Shown here: piece after piece, positions 1 through 7,717 of the stretch | Numbering within the stretch: position 1 is the stretch's first letter | Layout of the letters: the number at the start of each line of letters is the position of its first letter | Assembly: GCF_024129435.1 (NCBI RefSeq) | Contig: NZ_JAMXXN010000006.1 | Coordinates: 106,502-170,501, forward strand | Length of the DNA: 64,000 nt | Direction: 5' to 3' | Origin: Acinetobacter lwoffii | Lineage (GTDB): Bacteria; Pseudomonadota; Gammaproteobacteria; Pseudomonadales; Moraxellaceae | Notes under the pieces: generated by a model | Databases searched by the model: none | Told to the model about the DNA's origin: nothing | The model's input: only the letters and a program-made list of their open reading frames with translations | Program-made: the position numbers and the translations under genes

Positions 1-2
1 TG

Positions 3-1172
3 AAACTCTTTGCAAATGGCGAGCAGGGCTTCTATTACGATCCCAATGATCTAACTACGATGTTTCAGGATGCTGCGGGGGTTATTCCTGTGACTGATGT
101 AGGGCAGCCTGTGGGGTTGATGTTGGATAAGAGTAAAGGTTTGGAGTTAGGTGCTGAGTTAATCACTAATGGCACATTTGACACTGGTATTGAAGGTTGG
201 GATAGTTACTCAGCAACGCTTGAGTATAGTGGGTCGCAGTTAAAAGCTACCGCAACAGCCAGTACATCGGGTAGTGTTTCCCAAGCCATATCAACAGTCT
301 CAGGTAAATTCTACGTCATATCTTGTGAGATTACGCCTGACTTATCGAATACGGTAAAAGGATTGGGCAGGCTCAATATTATGAGTGGAGGTGTCAATAG
401 TTATACAGAAGGTGGATTGACAGACGGTGTTAGGAATAAAGTTCAAATAATTGTTAAGGCAAATAGTGCTCTTATGACAATTAACATAGGAATAGCAAAA
501 GTAGGTTTTTGGGGGGGTGTCGGTGCTACTTTATATATTGATAACGTATCTGTCAAAGAACTGACAGGTAACCACGCATACCAAACCACATCGGCAAGCC
601 GCCCTATCCTTCGTAAAAACGATGTAACAGGCGCTAATTATTTAGAATTTGATGGTTCTGACGACTTCTTGCAGACAAATAGTGTTGACTTCACCGCTGT
701 TGATGAGATGACAGTAATTGCCGCTATACGTGGTATTGGTGGTGCGTTGAATAGTATAGTTATTGAGAGTAGTCCATCGGGGTTCGCAACAAACGGTTCA
801 TTTGGTGTGAGATACCCAGGTATCATCGGCAATACATTAACATTTACATCAAGAGGGACTGCTTATGCACAAGTAAATGCAGGTTCAAATCTTATTCCTC
901 CACAATCATTGGTGTTAACAGGCTCGGCTAAGATTTCAACAAGTGTGATGTCAATTCGTGCGAACGGTGTAGCTTATTCGGAAACATTAAGTCAGGGCAG
1001 TGGTAATTATGGTAACTACCCTTTATACATCGGCAGACGCGCAGGGACTTCACTCCCACTCAACGGGCATCTATACGGCATTATCGGCATAGGTAAACTG
1101 ATCCCTGAATCGGATGTCAAAAGAATCGAACAAGGCCTTGCTAAGTTCTTGGGGGTAACACTCAATGTTTAA
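3..1172 (+). CDS. Phage lectin-like (LamG-type) fibre/adhesin protein, 5' end cut by window
   Basis: The reading frame is open from the left edge of the window. The first visible residues, before the Met codon at 60, read KLFANGEQGFYYDPNDLTTM, so that Met is internal and the true start lies outside. The C-terminal part (about the last 200 residues, from NHAYQTTSASRPILRKN) looks like a concanavalin A/LamG-type jelly roll (YLEFDGSDDFL, LYIGRRAG). The middle (LITNGTFDTGIEGWDSY to YIDNVSVKEL) looks like a carbohydrate-binding jelly roll of CBM4/9 type. Family resemblance suggests surface glycan binding by a virion fibre or decoration. The stop overlaps the next start. Placement just before the head protease is unusual for a tail fibre. 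Confidence 0.7.
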   Translation, partial: KLFANGEQGFYYDPNDLTTMFQDAAGVIPVTDVGQPVGLMLDKSKGLELGAELITNGTFDTGIEGWDSYSATLEYSGSQLKATATASTSGSVSQAISTVSGKFYVISCEITPDLSNTVKGLGRLNIMSGGVNSYTEGGLTDGVRNKVQIIVKANSALMTINIGIAKVGFWGGVGATLYIDNVSVKELTGNHAYQTTSASRPILRKNDVTGANYLEFDGSDDFLQTNSVDFTAVDEMTVIAAIRGIGGALNSIVIESSPSGFATNGSFGVRYPGIIGNTLTFTSRGTAYAQVNAGSNLIPPQSLVLTGSAKISTSVMSIRANGVAYSETLSQGSGNYGNYPLYIGRRAGTSLPLNGHLYGIIGIGKLIPESDVKRIEQGLAKFLGVTLNV

Positions 1173-1500
1173 TCTATCAGTCGTAAACATCGTCCCCGAT
1201 GCCCACAAGGGCGCGATCAATCAGATTGCTGAAGCTTATGGCTGTGGGCCTAACAACTTGTCAGTAAAACTACAAGGTGAAGACGGCATTTATTGGGGCT
1301 GTCATTCGTGGTGGAAGCCAGAAGATTATGCAGTATTCAGTGATGATGAATTACGACAGCAGGTAGTGCCTACCGAGTTACAACCAGCCCTTGAGTTTCT
1401 GTATGAGCGCCTGATGCTTGATGGTGATGCTCGGGAGAATTGGCAGACTGCATTAGCTTTAAATGGGCTTTCTGAAGTTCTGGAAGAAAATCAAACATGA
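1165..1500 (+). CDS. Conserved phage hypothetical protein paired with the lectin-like gene
   Basis: This 111-residue acidic protein has no signal peptide or membrane segment. Its ATG lies inside the last codons of the upstream lectin-like gene (8-nt overlap), so the two are probably translationally coupled. The sequence is rich in Trp (WGCHSWWKPEDY). An intrinsic terminator begins at its stop codon, so the pair ends a transcription unit before the head genes. A chaperone or attachment partner for the fibre is possible, by analogy with fibre/chaperone pairs, but I recognise no domain. Confidence 0.6.
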   Translation: MFNLSVVNIVPDAHKGAINQIAEAYGCGPNNLSVKLQGEDGIYWGCHSWWKPEDYAVFSDDELRQQVVPTELQPALEFLYERLMLDGDARENWQTALALNGLSEVLEENQT

Positions 1501-1521
1501 CCGCCGAAAGGGCGGTTTTTT
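1500..1521 (+). terminator. Intrinsic terminator after the lectin-like pair
   Basis: CCGCC, loop GAAAG, GGCGG, then six T. It directly overlaps the stop codon of the 111-residue protein and precedes the prohead protease gene. Confidence 0.75.
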
Positions 1522-1535
1522 ATGGAGCATGAAAA

Positions 1536-2498
1536 ATGCCAGATCCAAATGAAGAGCGGCTGAAGTATTTATTTAATGCCTCTGCGATTGAGGTACCCAA
1601 AGCCGAAGAAGGGCAAAAACGAAAATTCAAAGGCACTGCTTATGCCGGTGGTCGTGTAGATGGTCACTGGTATTGGGGACGCTCTGGCGTGGTCTTTGAT
1701 CTTGATGGAATTGAGATTGATAAGCCGACAGCCTTACTTGAAGAACACTTCGGCTCAAGTCGAATTGGTGTCGTTCAAACCGTGGATACAAACGGAAAGA
1801 TTGATGTATCAGGTGATTTCCTTACAAACGCCAAAGCACAGGAAATTGTCCAGGACTCTGATGACGGTTTCCCGTTCCAGATGTCGATGATGATTGATCC
1901 GGGATCGATTGAAGAAGTGTCTCAAGGCAAAACGGTCACTGTAAATGATCAGTCGTTTGAAGGCCCAATCACCATCTTCCGTCAAAACCGTATTCGTGAA
2001 TTTACGATCTGCTCGACTGGTGCTGATCGCAACACATCAATTAAAGCCTTCTCGGGCAAAGCCAATCCAAACCCAACCAAAGAGGACACAGACGTGACCG
2101 AATTAGAAAAAGCACAACAGGCCAAAGAGCAGGCAGAACGTGAGCGTGATGATGCCTTGGCTGAACTTAAGCAGTTCAAAGCACAGAAACGTGCTGATGA
2201 AATTACAGCTTTAGAAACTGAGCTGAAAACACAGTTTAGTGCTGAAGATAAAACCGCTTATACCAATATGGATGATTCGGTTTTTACCTTCGCGGCTAAG
2301 CAACTTCGTCAGTTCTCGGCAGGTAATACACAACCACCAGCTGCACAACAGCCACAGCCTGCACCAAATGTAAATCCGGCATTTGCTCACCTGTTTAGCC
2401 ATCAAGCTAATCCGGGACAAGGTGGCCAGTCGAATAATACCGACACTCACAAATTCACTTCTGGTGCACAAGCATTTGCAGAACAAAAGGGGAAATAA
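1536..2498 (+). CDS. Phage prohead protease fused to scaffold domain
   Basis: This 320-residue protein has an N-terminal part (about 20-175) with the layout of caudoviral prohead serine proteases: a His-containing segment (EEHFGSSRIG), a segment around FPFQMSMMIDPGS with a candidate Ser, and a late segment (REFTICSTGADRNTSI) of the kind found before the end of this fold. Residues about 185-240 are a charged coiled coil (ELEKAQQAKEQAERERDDAL) typical of a scaffold. The C-terminus is Gln/Pro-rich and disordered. It would guide capsid assembly and be cleaved during maturation. It sits directly before decoration and capsid genes, as in lambda-like head modules. Catalytic residues are inferred by pattern only. 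Confidence 0.72.
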   Translation: MPDPNEERLKYLFNASAIEVPKAEEGQKRKFKGTAYAGGRVDGHWYWGRSGVVFDLDGIEIDKPTALLEEHFGSSRIGVVQTVDTNGKIDVSGDFLTNAKAQEIVQDSDDGFPFQMSMMIDPGSIEEVSQGKTVTVNDQSFEGPITIFRQNRIREFTICSTGADRNTSIKAFSGKANPNPTKEDTDVTELEKAQQAKEQAERERDDALAELKQFKAQKRADEITALETELKTQFSAEDKTAYTNMDDSVFTFAAKQLRQFSAGNTQPPAAQQPQPAPNVNPAFAHLFSHQANPGQGGQSNNTDTHKFTSGAQAFAEQKGK

Positions 2499-2501
2499 TT
2501 C

Positions 2502-2876
2502 ATGGCTATTCACTATGTACCGCCTATTTCGGTCACTTCAAAACGACTGATCCTGGACAATGAAAAATTACGTCGTGCTAATGCCAAGGTGCCAACCGCT
2601 ACAGCATTTAAATACGGTGATCTATTAACGCTGTCAGATGCCAATGTGCTGGCCCATGCCACTGATGAAAAAACATGGGATGTGATTTGTGGTCAGGATG
2701 TGTCGGCTGCAGAAGCCACAATCAAGGCCGCTGATGGGATCGAAATCCCTGTGTATTACGGTGGCGTCTTCAATGTTGAAGCCGTGTCATTAAACGGAAC
2801 TTTGCTCACTACTGCGAAATATGATGCAGCGCGTGCCAAGGCAACTAAAAACAAAATCGAACTTTCTAAGGTGTAA
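2502..2876 (+). CDS. Head decoration protein (lambda gpD-like)
   Basis: A 124-residue protein lying between the protease/scaffold gene and the major capsid gene, where lambda gpD-like proteins sit. The central segment (ATAFKYGDLLTLSD to CGQDVSAAEATIKAADGIEIPVYYGG) matches the decoration-protein pattern: a small beta-rich protein that trimerises on the expanded capsid. The gap from the upstream gene is 3 nt, which suggests co-translation. Confidence 0.75.
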   Translation: MAIHYVPPISVTSKRLILDNEKLRRANAKVPTATAFKYGDLLTLSDANVLAHATDEKTWDVICGQDVSAAEATIKAADGIEIPVYYGGVFNVEAVSLNGTLLTTAKYDAARAKATKNKIELSKV

Positions 2877-2881
2877 TTAAC

Positions 2882-3961
2882 ATGCCACAGTCTTTTAATC
2901 TTGAGGGCACTCCGCTCGAACTTCTTGATGTGGGTGAACTCGCACTGATTCACTCGAATTACCGTCCGATGGATACCTGGCTTTTAGACAAGCTTTTCCC
3001 AAATCGCCCGTTATTCAACCGTGATGATGTACCTTTGGCCGAAGTATCTGCCGAACATGATCTGGCACCACTGGTATCACCGCAACAGCCTGGTAAGCCA
3101 TTTGATACCACGCAATCAGGTGAAGTACGCCATGTTAAACCGGCTTACTACAAGCCAAAGAACCAAGTCACTCCGGCAGAAACTTTTGAAATTGCCTTGC
3201 TTGAGCGCTTACGTACTGCAGGTATCATCTCAACTGGTAACCAGCGATTATCTGAGCAAGAGCAAATGATCATTGCCCAGATCTCGGTAATGAAGCGCAA
3301 CCACGATGCAATTGATAACTCAGTCCTCATGATGGCAATTGATTTACTGAAAAATGGTAAATACGCGCTTCACTCCGATGATTATGAATACAACCTGGTG
3401 GATTACCGTCGTGATGCATCTTTAACATTTACGCCGTTAACCAAGTGGAATGAAGTTGGTGCTAAACCAGTAACTGATATCCGCACTATGCTTGAACGTC
3501 AATTGGCTGCTGATGGTGGTGAAGCTAAGCTATCTGTTATGTCTGGCTTGGTTTGGGCAGCTCTCTGGAACAATGAAGAGTTTAAGAAAGAGTTCATCAC
3601 GCCGTATGCCGGTATTTCTGTTCCAGTGAATCCAAGCTTTGGTGTCAAAGAATCTGCGACATTCAAAGGTACTTTTGATGGAATTGAATTCTGGGTGTAT
3701 GACGCGACCTACCGTAACAAAGGTCAGGTGAAGCGCTTTATTCCTAAGGATTACTTCTCACTGATCTCTGATACTAATGGTTCAGTTGCTCACTGTAAGA
3801 TTAAAAACATGTTGGCCAACGGCGTTGCTCAGCAATACTTTGATCGTCAGTGGTACTGCGAAGATCCAAGCGGAATCATGCTGATGACTGAATCTGCTCC
3901 ACTGGTTGTGCCGTCTAATAAGAACGGTGTGGTTGGTGGTACTGGCTTTATCACCCTATAA
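2882..3961 (+). CDS. Major capsid protein (lambda gpE family)
   Basis: A 359-residue protein of the usual length for the gpE-type HK97-fold capsid family. The N-terminus (LELLDVGELALIHSNYRPMDTWLLDKLFPN) and the C-terminal portion (VWAALWNNEEFKKEFITPY, RFIPKDYFSLIS, ESAPLVVPSNKNG) fit the family. It begins 5 nt after the decoration protein gene. It forms the icosahedral shell, with the upstream protein acting as protease/scaffold. Confidence 0.85.
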   Translation: MPQSFNLEGTPLELLDVGELALIHSNYRPMDTWLLDKLFPNRPLFNRDDVPLAEVSAEHDLAPLVSPQQPGKPFDTTQSGEVRHVKPAYYKPKNQVTPAETFEIALLERLRTAGIISTGNQRLSEQEQMIIAQISVMKRNHDAIDNSVLMMAIDLLKNGKYALHSDDYEYNLVDYRRDASLTFTPLTKWNEVGAKPVTDIRTMLERQLAADGGEAKLSVMSGLVWAALWNNEEFKKEFITPYAGISVPVNPSFGVKESATFKGTFDGIEFWVYDATYRNKGQVKRFIPKDYFSLISDTNGSVAHCKIKNMLANGVAQQYFDRQWYCEDPSGIMLMTESAPLVVPSNKNGVVGGTGFITL

Positions 3962-3971
3962 GGAGCAAGAC

Positions 3972-4310
3972 ATGCCGAAGTACACAGCAAAACAATCCAT
4001 CGGGCATTTTATGCCAGGTGATGAAATCAAAGGGCTTGAAGCTAAACAACTTCAGGCCCTTTTAGCATCTGGGGTTATTGAAGAATATCAGGAGCCGGAA
4101 GAGCCAGAAGCAGACAATACCGCTGCACGTTTGGCTGAACTTGAAAAGGCCAATGCTGAACTGACTGCAGTAAATAAAACCTTAGCAGATGACAAAGCCA
4201 AAGCTGATCAGGAAATTGCTGAGCTAAAAGCAAAGGTGGCTGATCTTGAAAAGGCCAAGCCTGCTACAAAACCTAAAGCAGATGCCAAGCCTGCAGACGA
4301 AACCAAGTAG
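3972..4310 (+). CDS. Small head-completion-region protein with coiled-coil tail
   Basis: I chose the ATG at 3972 (AGGAG upstream) rather than an earlier in-frame codon inside the capsid gene. The 112-residue product has a short N-terminal domain (about 1-42: GHFMPGDEIKGLEAKQLQALLASGVIEEY). This is followed by a Glu/Lys/Ala-rich coiled coil (AARLAELEKANAELTAVNK) and a Lys/Pro/Ala tail. The N-terminal domain is shared with the 56-residue product encoded at 5670-5840. Function unknown. Its position between capsid and gp36-like connector suggests a head-associated role. Confidence 0.7.
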   Translation: MPKYTAKQSIGHFMPGDEIKGLEAKQLQALLASGVIEEYQEPEEPEADNTAARLAELEKANAELTAVNKTLADDKAKADQEIAELKAKVADLEKAKPATKPKADAKPADETK

Positions 4311-4317
4311 GTGATCT

Positions 4318-4758
4318 ATGTATGCGACTGAATCAGATTTGGTCGCACGATTTGGCGATGAGATTGAAAATCTGAAAACGATGCTTCCTTCTCAATCATC
4401 TGTCCAGGATGCAATTCAGGATGCAACAGAGGAAATTAACGGTCACATCGGCGGTCGTTATCCTTTGCCGCTGCCTAATGTGCCGAGTAATTTAAAGCGT
4501 ATGACGTGTGATATTGCACGTTATCGCCTTTACTTTCAGCAACCAACCGAAGAGGTTCGACAGCGCTATGAGGATGCAATTTCTTTCCTTAAGCGTGTTG
4601 CTGACAACAAAGCACACTTGCAGATCCAATTGCCTGTAACAAACCAGATCGTGGATGACCAACCTAAAGGGCGACCTTCAACGGCGCCAGTCGGTACTTC
4701 ATATACCGGTGGTGTATTTGGAGATTCTATTCTGGATCAAATGCCCAGCATGAAGTGA
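4318..4758 (+). CDS. Head-tail connector, phage gp36-like (DUF1320)
   Basis: A 146-residue protein starting MYATESDLVARFGDEI, typical of the Mu gp36/DUF1320 family found directly after capsid genes. The family pattern continues with INGHIGGRYPLPLP and DIARYRLY. It probably forms part of the adaptor ring at the portal. The gap to the next gene is short. Confidence 0.82.
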   Translation: MYATESDLVARFGDEIENLKTMLPSQSSVQDAIQDATEEINGHIGGRYPLPLPNVPSNLKRMTCDIARYRLYFQQPTEEVRQRYEDAISFLKRVADNKAHLQIQLPVTNQIVDDQPKGRPSTAPVGTSYTGGVFGDSILDQMPSMK

Positions 4759-4765
4759 GGTGCTT

Positions 4766-5263
4766 ATGGCTTTTGCAATAACCATTCAGGCAGATAGTTC
4801 ACCTATCGAAGCAATCCTTGCTCGCTTAAACCAGTTCGATGTCGATAAGTCAAAGATGTTTAACGACATTGGCGATGCCATGCTTTATGCGACAAGGAAG
4901 CGATTTCAATATCAATATGATGTTGATGGTAACCCGTGGAAAGTTTCATGGCGCGCTCGTTTGCAAGGTGGGGAAACGGGCCGCGATAGAGGTGATTTAC
5001 TCAATGGTATGAGCTACAACGTTTTGAACAATGGCGTGGAGTGGGGTGCTAATCAAACTTATGCGCATGTTTTTCATTATGGTGCTCATATCACCCCCAA
5101 GAACGGTCAATACATTACGTTTGCGGTGGCAGGGCAATATCGAAAAGTAAAAGAGGTGAACATTCCATCCCGTACTTTTCTTGGTATTAATTCGGAAGAT
5201 GAGGCGAAAGTCTTAGACATTGTCGGGAGTTTTATAGATGAGCACCTTCTTCGCGGTGCGTGA
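4766..5263 (+). CDS. Virion morphogenesis / tail completion protein (Mu gpG-like)
   Basis: The ATG at 4766 follows a GAGG at good spacing and is preferred over a GTG six bases upstream. The 165-residue product has the features of phage virion morphogenesis proteins: a basic Trp-rich segment (GNPWKVSWRARLQG), a GDLLNGMSYNV segment, YAHVFHYGAHI, and the C-terminal IPSRTFLGI typical of this family. Predicted role is head completion or tail attachment. It overlaps the next gene by 26 nt. Confidence 0.8.
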   Translation: MAFAITIQADSSPIEAILARLNQFDVDKSKMFNDIGDAMLYATRKRFQYQYDVDGNPWKVSWRARLQGGETGRDRGDLLNGMSYNVLNNGVEWGANQTYAHVFHYGAHITPKNGQYITFAVAGQYRKVKEVNIPSRTFLGINSEDEAKVLDIVGSFIDEHLLRGA

Positions 5264-5660
5264 TGAGATTGCAGAAAAACTGAAAGAGATTCCAGAATTT
5301 CTAAAGATCTATACGCCGTTGAATTCAGTCAGCGTAACAGAGATGTCGCAAGTCACGCCGTCGGCACACGTCAATTTTGTTCGTATAGATAAAAAGGCAA
5401 GTGCAGGTCGTGGAAGCATCAACCAGATCGGCCAGCAATGGGCGGTTACGGTGGCATGTCGCAATGCTCAATCTCAAATGACCGATGGACGTGCTGTAAG
5501 TGATGAAGCGGGGTTTTTGACTGAGAAGGTGATTCAACTGCTTTCCGGTTGGCAGCCTCAAGCATCACGTACGGCGCTGGAATTTATCTCAGTTCGGGAT
5601 GGCTATAGTCCAGGCTTTGCATATATCACGATTATCTTTGAATCACAAAAATTCATTTAG
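5238..5660 (+). CDS. Phage gp37-like tail terminator/minor tail protein
   Basis: The 140-residue product resembles the Mu gp37/DUF1834 group: short, alpha/beta, starting FFAVRDEIAEKLKEI and ending GFAYITIIFESQ. It lies exactly where a tail terminator or tail completion gene is expected, between the gpG-like gene and the tube gene. The start overlaps the previous gene by 26 nt. Confidence 0.7.
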   Translation: MSTFFAVRDEIAEKLKEIPEFLKIYTPLNSVSVTEMSQVTPSAHVNFVRIDKKASAGRGSINQIGQQWAVTVACRNAQSQMTDGRAVSDEAGFLTEKVIQLLSGWQPQASRTALEFISVRDGYSPGFAYITIIFESQKFI

Positions 5661-5669
5661 GAGCCAGTC

Positions 5670-5840
5670 ATGGCAAAACAATACAAGGCAACTCAGCCTG
5701 TCGGTCGCTTTAAAAAAGGCGATGTCGTTGGCGGGTTGGATGACGCACAAATCAAAAAATTACTGGCAGATGGTGTGATTCAGGAACTTCCTGAAGCTAA
5801 AGCTGCTCCAGCCAAGAAAACCACAGGGGATGAAAAGTAA
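5670..5840 (+). CDS. 56-residue phage protein, paralogue of the 3972-4310 N-terminal domain
   Basis: A short gene with a good ribosome site (TTTAGGAG) and an ATG at 5670. Its TAA shares a base with the ATG of the tube gene. The product (MAKQYKATQPVGRFKKGDVV to LLADGVIQELPE, then a Lys/Ala tail) aligns by eye with the first 42 residues of the 3972-4310 product: both carry a GxFxxGD, then a GL, then LLAxGVI, then E. This looks like a duplicated small domain used once with and once without a coiled coil. Function unknown. Confidence 0.75.
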   Translation: MAKQYKATQPVGRFKKGDVVGGLDDAQIKKLLADGVIQELPEAKAAPAKKTTGDEK

Positions 5841-6601
5841 TGGCTAAAGAATATATCTCGTTGCAGGGTAAATTCTATTTATCCAAGCTAACCAATGGCA
5901 TTGCTGGCGCTATGCGCCATCTGGGCAACGTGCCTGATTTTGAACTTGAGATTAGTGCAGATGTTATTGAGCATCAAGAGTCAACATCAGGCAATCGCAC
6001 AACCGACTTTACGATGGTAAATACAACTTCTGTGAATTTCTCTGGAACACTTGAAGAAGTAGACAAAGACAATCTGGAGTACATCGTATCTGGTACCAAC
6101 TCTGAAGTTACAAGCAAAGCGATTGCTGATGAATCACTAGGTACTGTGGTTGCTGGTCAGGAAATTCAATTAAAGGGTTATAATTTATCAGAAGTGACCT
6201 TTAAGGACTCAACCAGCAGCACACCAAAAACACTTACTGATGATCAGTACACCGTAGATGCTAAGTTTGGCACTGTGATTTTTCATGATGTAGCAGACCT
6301 CACGATGCCGATCCTAGCCACCTACACAACTGGTGCCGTAACACATACCACTTTGGCAAATAACTTCAATGAAGAATATGAATTGTTCTTTAAAGGGGTG
6401 AACACGGCAAATGGTAAGCACATGGCTGTGCGCTTATGGCGAACTAAAAAGTCACCTGAAACCACTTTCCCATTAATTCATGAAGAATTGGGTCAGTATG
6501 AAATCTCTGGTCAGGCCTTATCTGATGTGGGTAAAGAAACAGACCCAACACTTGGCTTATATGGCCATATCGTAACGATTCCGGCAGCAACAGCACCGTA
6601 A
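5840..6601 (+). CDS. Major tail tube protein
   Basis: A 253-residue beta-rich protein with the profile of siphophage tail tube subunits: an early GNVPDFELEISADVIEHQES segment, a TSVNFSGTLEEVDKDNL segment, and a C-terminal part ending YEISGQALSDVGKE. It is large enough, and placed right before the antirepressor, chaperone and tape-measure genes, to be the tube. No sheath gene accompanies it. The start codon overlaps the preceding stop. Confidence 0.75.
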   Translation: MAKEYISLQGKFYLSKLTNGIAGAMRHLGNVPDFELEISADVIEHQESTSGNRTTDFTMVNTTSVNFSGTLEEVDKDNLEYIVSGTNSEVTSKAIADESLGTVVAGQEIQLKGYNLSEVTFKDSTSSTPKTLTDDQYTVDAKFGTVIFHDVADLTMPILATYTTGAVTHTTLANNFNEEYELFFKGVNTANGKHMAVRLWRTKKSPETTFPLIHEELGQYEISGQALSDVGKETDPTLGLYGHIVTIPAATAP

Positions 6602-6892
6602 CCTTTCGCAGGTACAAAGAACTCCACGGCGCTATGCGTCTTTTTTTGTGCCTGTTTTTAGATGACTTTGAATTGTATTAACTAGTTTCTACAACCCAAA
6701 GTCATTTACCACCCTATTGACAGAAAAGTATATTTTTAAAGCGAAGCCGGCCTAACAAGTCGGCTTTTTTAATGCCTGCAATTTGGGCAAACCGCTGGCT
6801 AGGTTGATCCCCGAAAGGAAGATGGTCGTTTCGACTATTCATTGCATCTTCTTGCCAGTGTTTCTTTTTTAATGAGTAGTCGGAGCATATCA
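6602..6892 (+). other. 291-bp gap between tail tube and antirepressor genes
   Basis: This gap holds an intrinsic terminator (6744-6770) and an earlier weak GGCGC-TAT-GCGTC stem followed by seven T near 6630-6650. A TTGACA at 6718 has no well-spaced -10. The stretch 6771-6892 is leader sequence for the antirepressor gene. No supported gene was seen on either strand. Confidence 0.5.
6744..6770 (+). terminator. Intrinsic terminator after the tail tube gene
   Basis: AAGCCGGC, loop CTAACAA, GTCGGCTT (one G-T pair), then a run of six T. It would separate tail tube transcription from the antirepressor gene. Confidence 0.7.
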
Positions 6893-7435
6893 ATGAATGC
6901 AATCGTAAAAATTGAAAACCAAACCCCATTTATTGAAGTTGAATTAAATGGAAAGGTGCAGCTTGGAGTAAACGCCCGCGACTTACACAAGATGCTTGAA
7001 GTGAAGGCGGAATTCTCTCACTGGATTAAGCGTCGAATTAAGCAGTGTAAATTTGAAGAAAATTATGACTACACCCTTGTCGTCAAAAAAGACGAGCAGG
7101 TATCGGGTGCAAAATATTTAAATGAATACATTATCTCGGTAGATATGACTAAGCACCTTGGGATGATGGAGCGCAATGAAAAAGGTCATGAGATTCGCAA
7201 ATACTATATTGAACAAGAAGAATTAGCGCGTCAGCTTAAAGATGGTCTTCAGTCGCGAATCGGACATATATCAGCACAAGTCGAAATGATTACCCAATCA
7301 CTTTCTGAGGCTGGTCGATTCTTGTCAGTAAATGGAAAACAAACTAAGCCAGCACTACTAAAAGAATTGGATGAACTGATTAAGGAAGCGCAACCATCCT
7401 TAGATTTTGATGAGGATAAAGATAATGACAAATAA
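6893..7435 (+). CDS. AntA/AntB-type antirepressor domain protein
   Basis: The ATG at 6893 is preceded by GGAG. The 180-residue product has an AntA/AntB domain at about 20-115, with the family pattern VNARDLHKMLEVKAEFSHWI, then FEENYDY, then ISVDMTKHLGMMERNEKGHE and RKYYIEQEE. A short helical C-terminus follows. Such proteins counter phage repressors or bind DNA. Here the gene sits between tail tube and tail chaperone rather than in an early region, bracketed by terminators, so it may be separately expressed cargo. Confidence 0.85.
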   Translation: MNAIVKIENQTPFIEVELNGKVQLGVNARDLHKMLEVKAEFSHWIKRRIKQCKFEENYDYTLVVKKDEQVSGAKYLNEYIISVDMTKHLGMMERNEKGHEIRKYYIEQEELARQLKDGLQSRIGHISAQVEMITQSLSEAGRFLSVNGKQTKPALLKELDELIKEAQPSLDFDEDKDNDK

Positions 7436-7676
7436 TGTTCCTGCTTACATTGTGGTGGAGTGCAGACCAAGCACAGAAGAAGATGGTTATGCCGATATTG
7501 TTATTCATAACGACACCTACATTTTTGAAAGTGTAGAGCCGGTAGAAAACCTGCGCGCAGCAATGCTAATAACCATTGATATTGAGCGAACCAAGCCAAA
7601 CCATCGACACATCACACTGCATGCCGAAAGCATCCTGAAACTATGCAAAGGCATACAAGGTGTGACGCAAAGCTAA
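7425..7676 (+). CDS. Small hypothetical protein downstream of the antirepressor
   Basis: An 83-residue product starting MTNNVPAYIVVECRPS. The ATG overlaps the end of the antirepressor gene by 11 nt, and a GAGGATAAAG lies just upstream; an ATG at 7407 is the alternative. It is probably translationally coupled to the antirepressor and is followed at once by a terminator. I recognise no domain. Confidence 0.6.
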   Translation: MTNNVPAYIVVECRPSTEEDGYADIVIHNDTYIFESVEPVENLRAAMLITIDIERTKPNHRHITLHAESILKLCKGIQGVTQS

Positions 7677-7684
7677 TAATTATC

Positions 7685-7705
7685 GCCACCTTCGGGTGGC
7701 TTTTT
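7685..7705 (+). terminator. Intrinsic terminator closing the antirepressor pair
   Basis: GCCACC, TTCG tetraloop, GGTGGC, five T. It lies between the 83-residue gene and the chaperone gene. Confidence 0.8.
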
Positions 7706-7717
7706 CGAGACCCCATC

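Noticed and set aside
6842..6892. Extended N-terminus of the antirepressor-type protein (start at 6842)
   Set aside because: The ATG at 6893 has a GGAG ribosome site and begins the conserved domain; the extension is not similar to the family.
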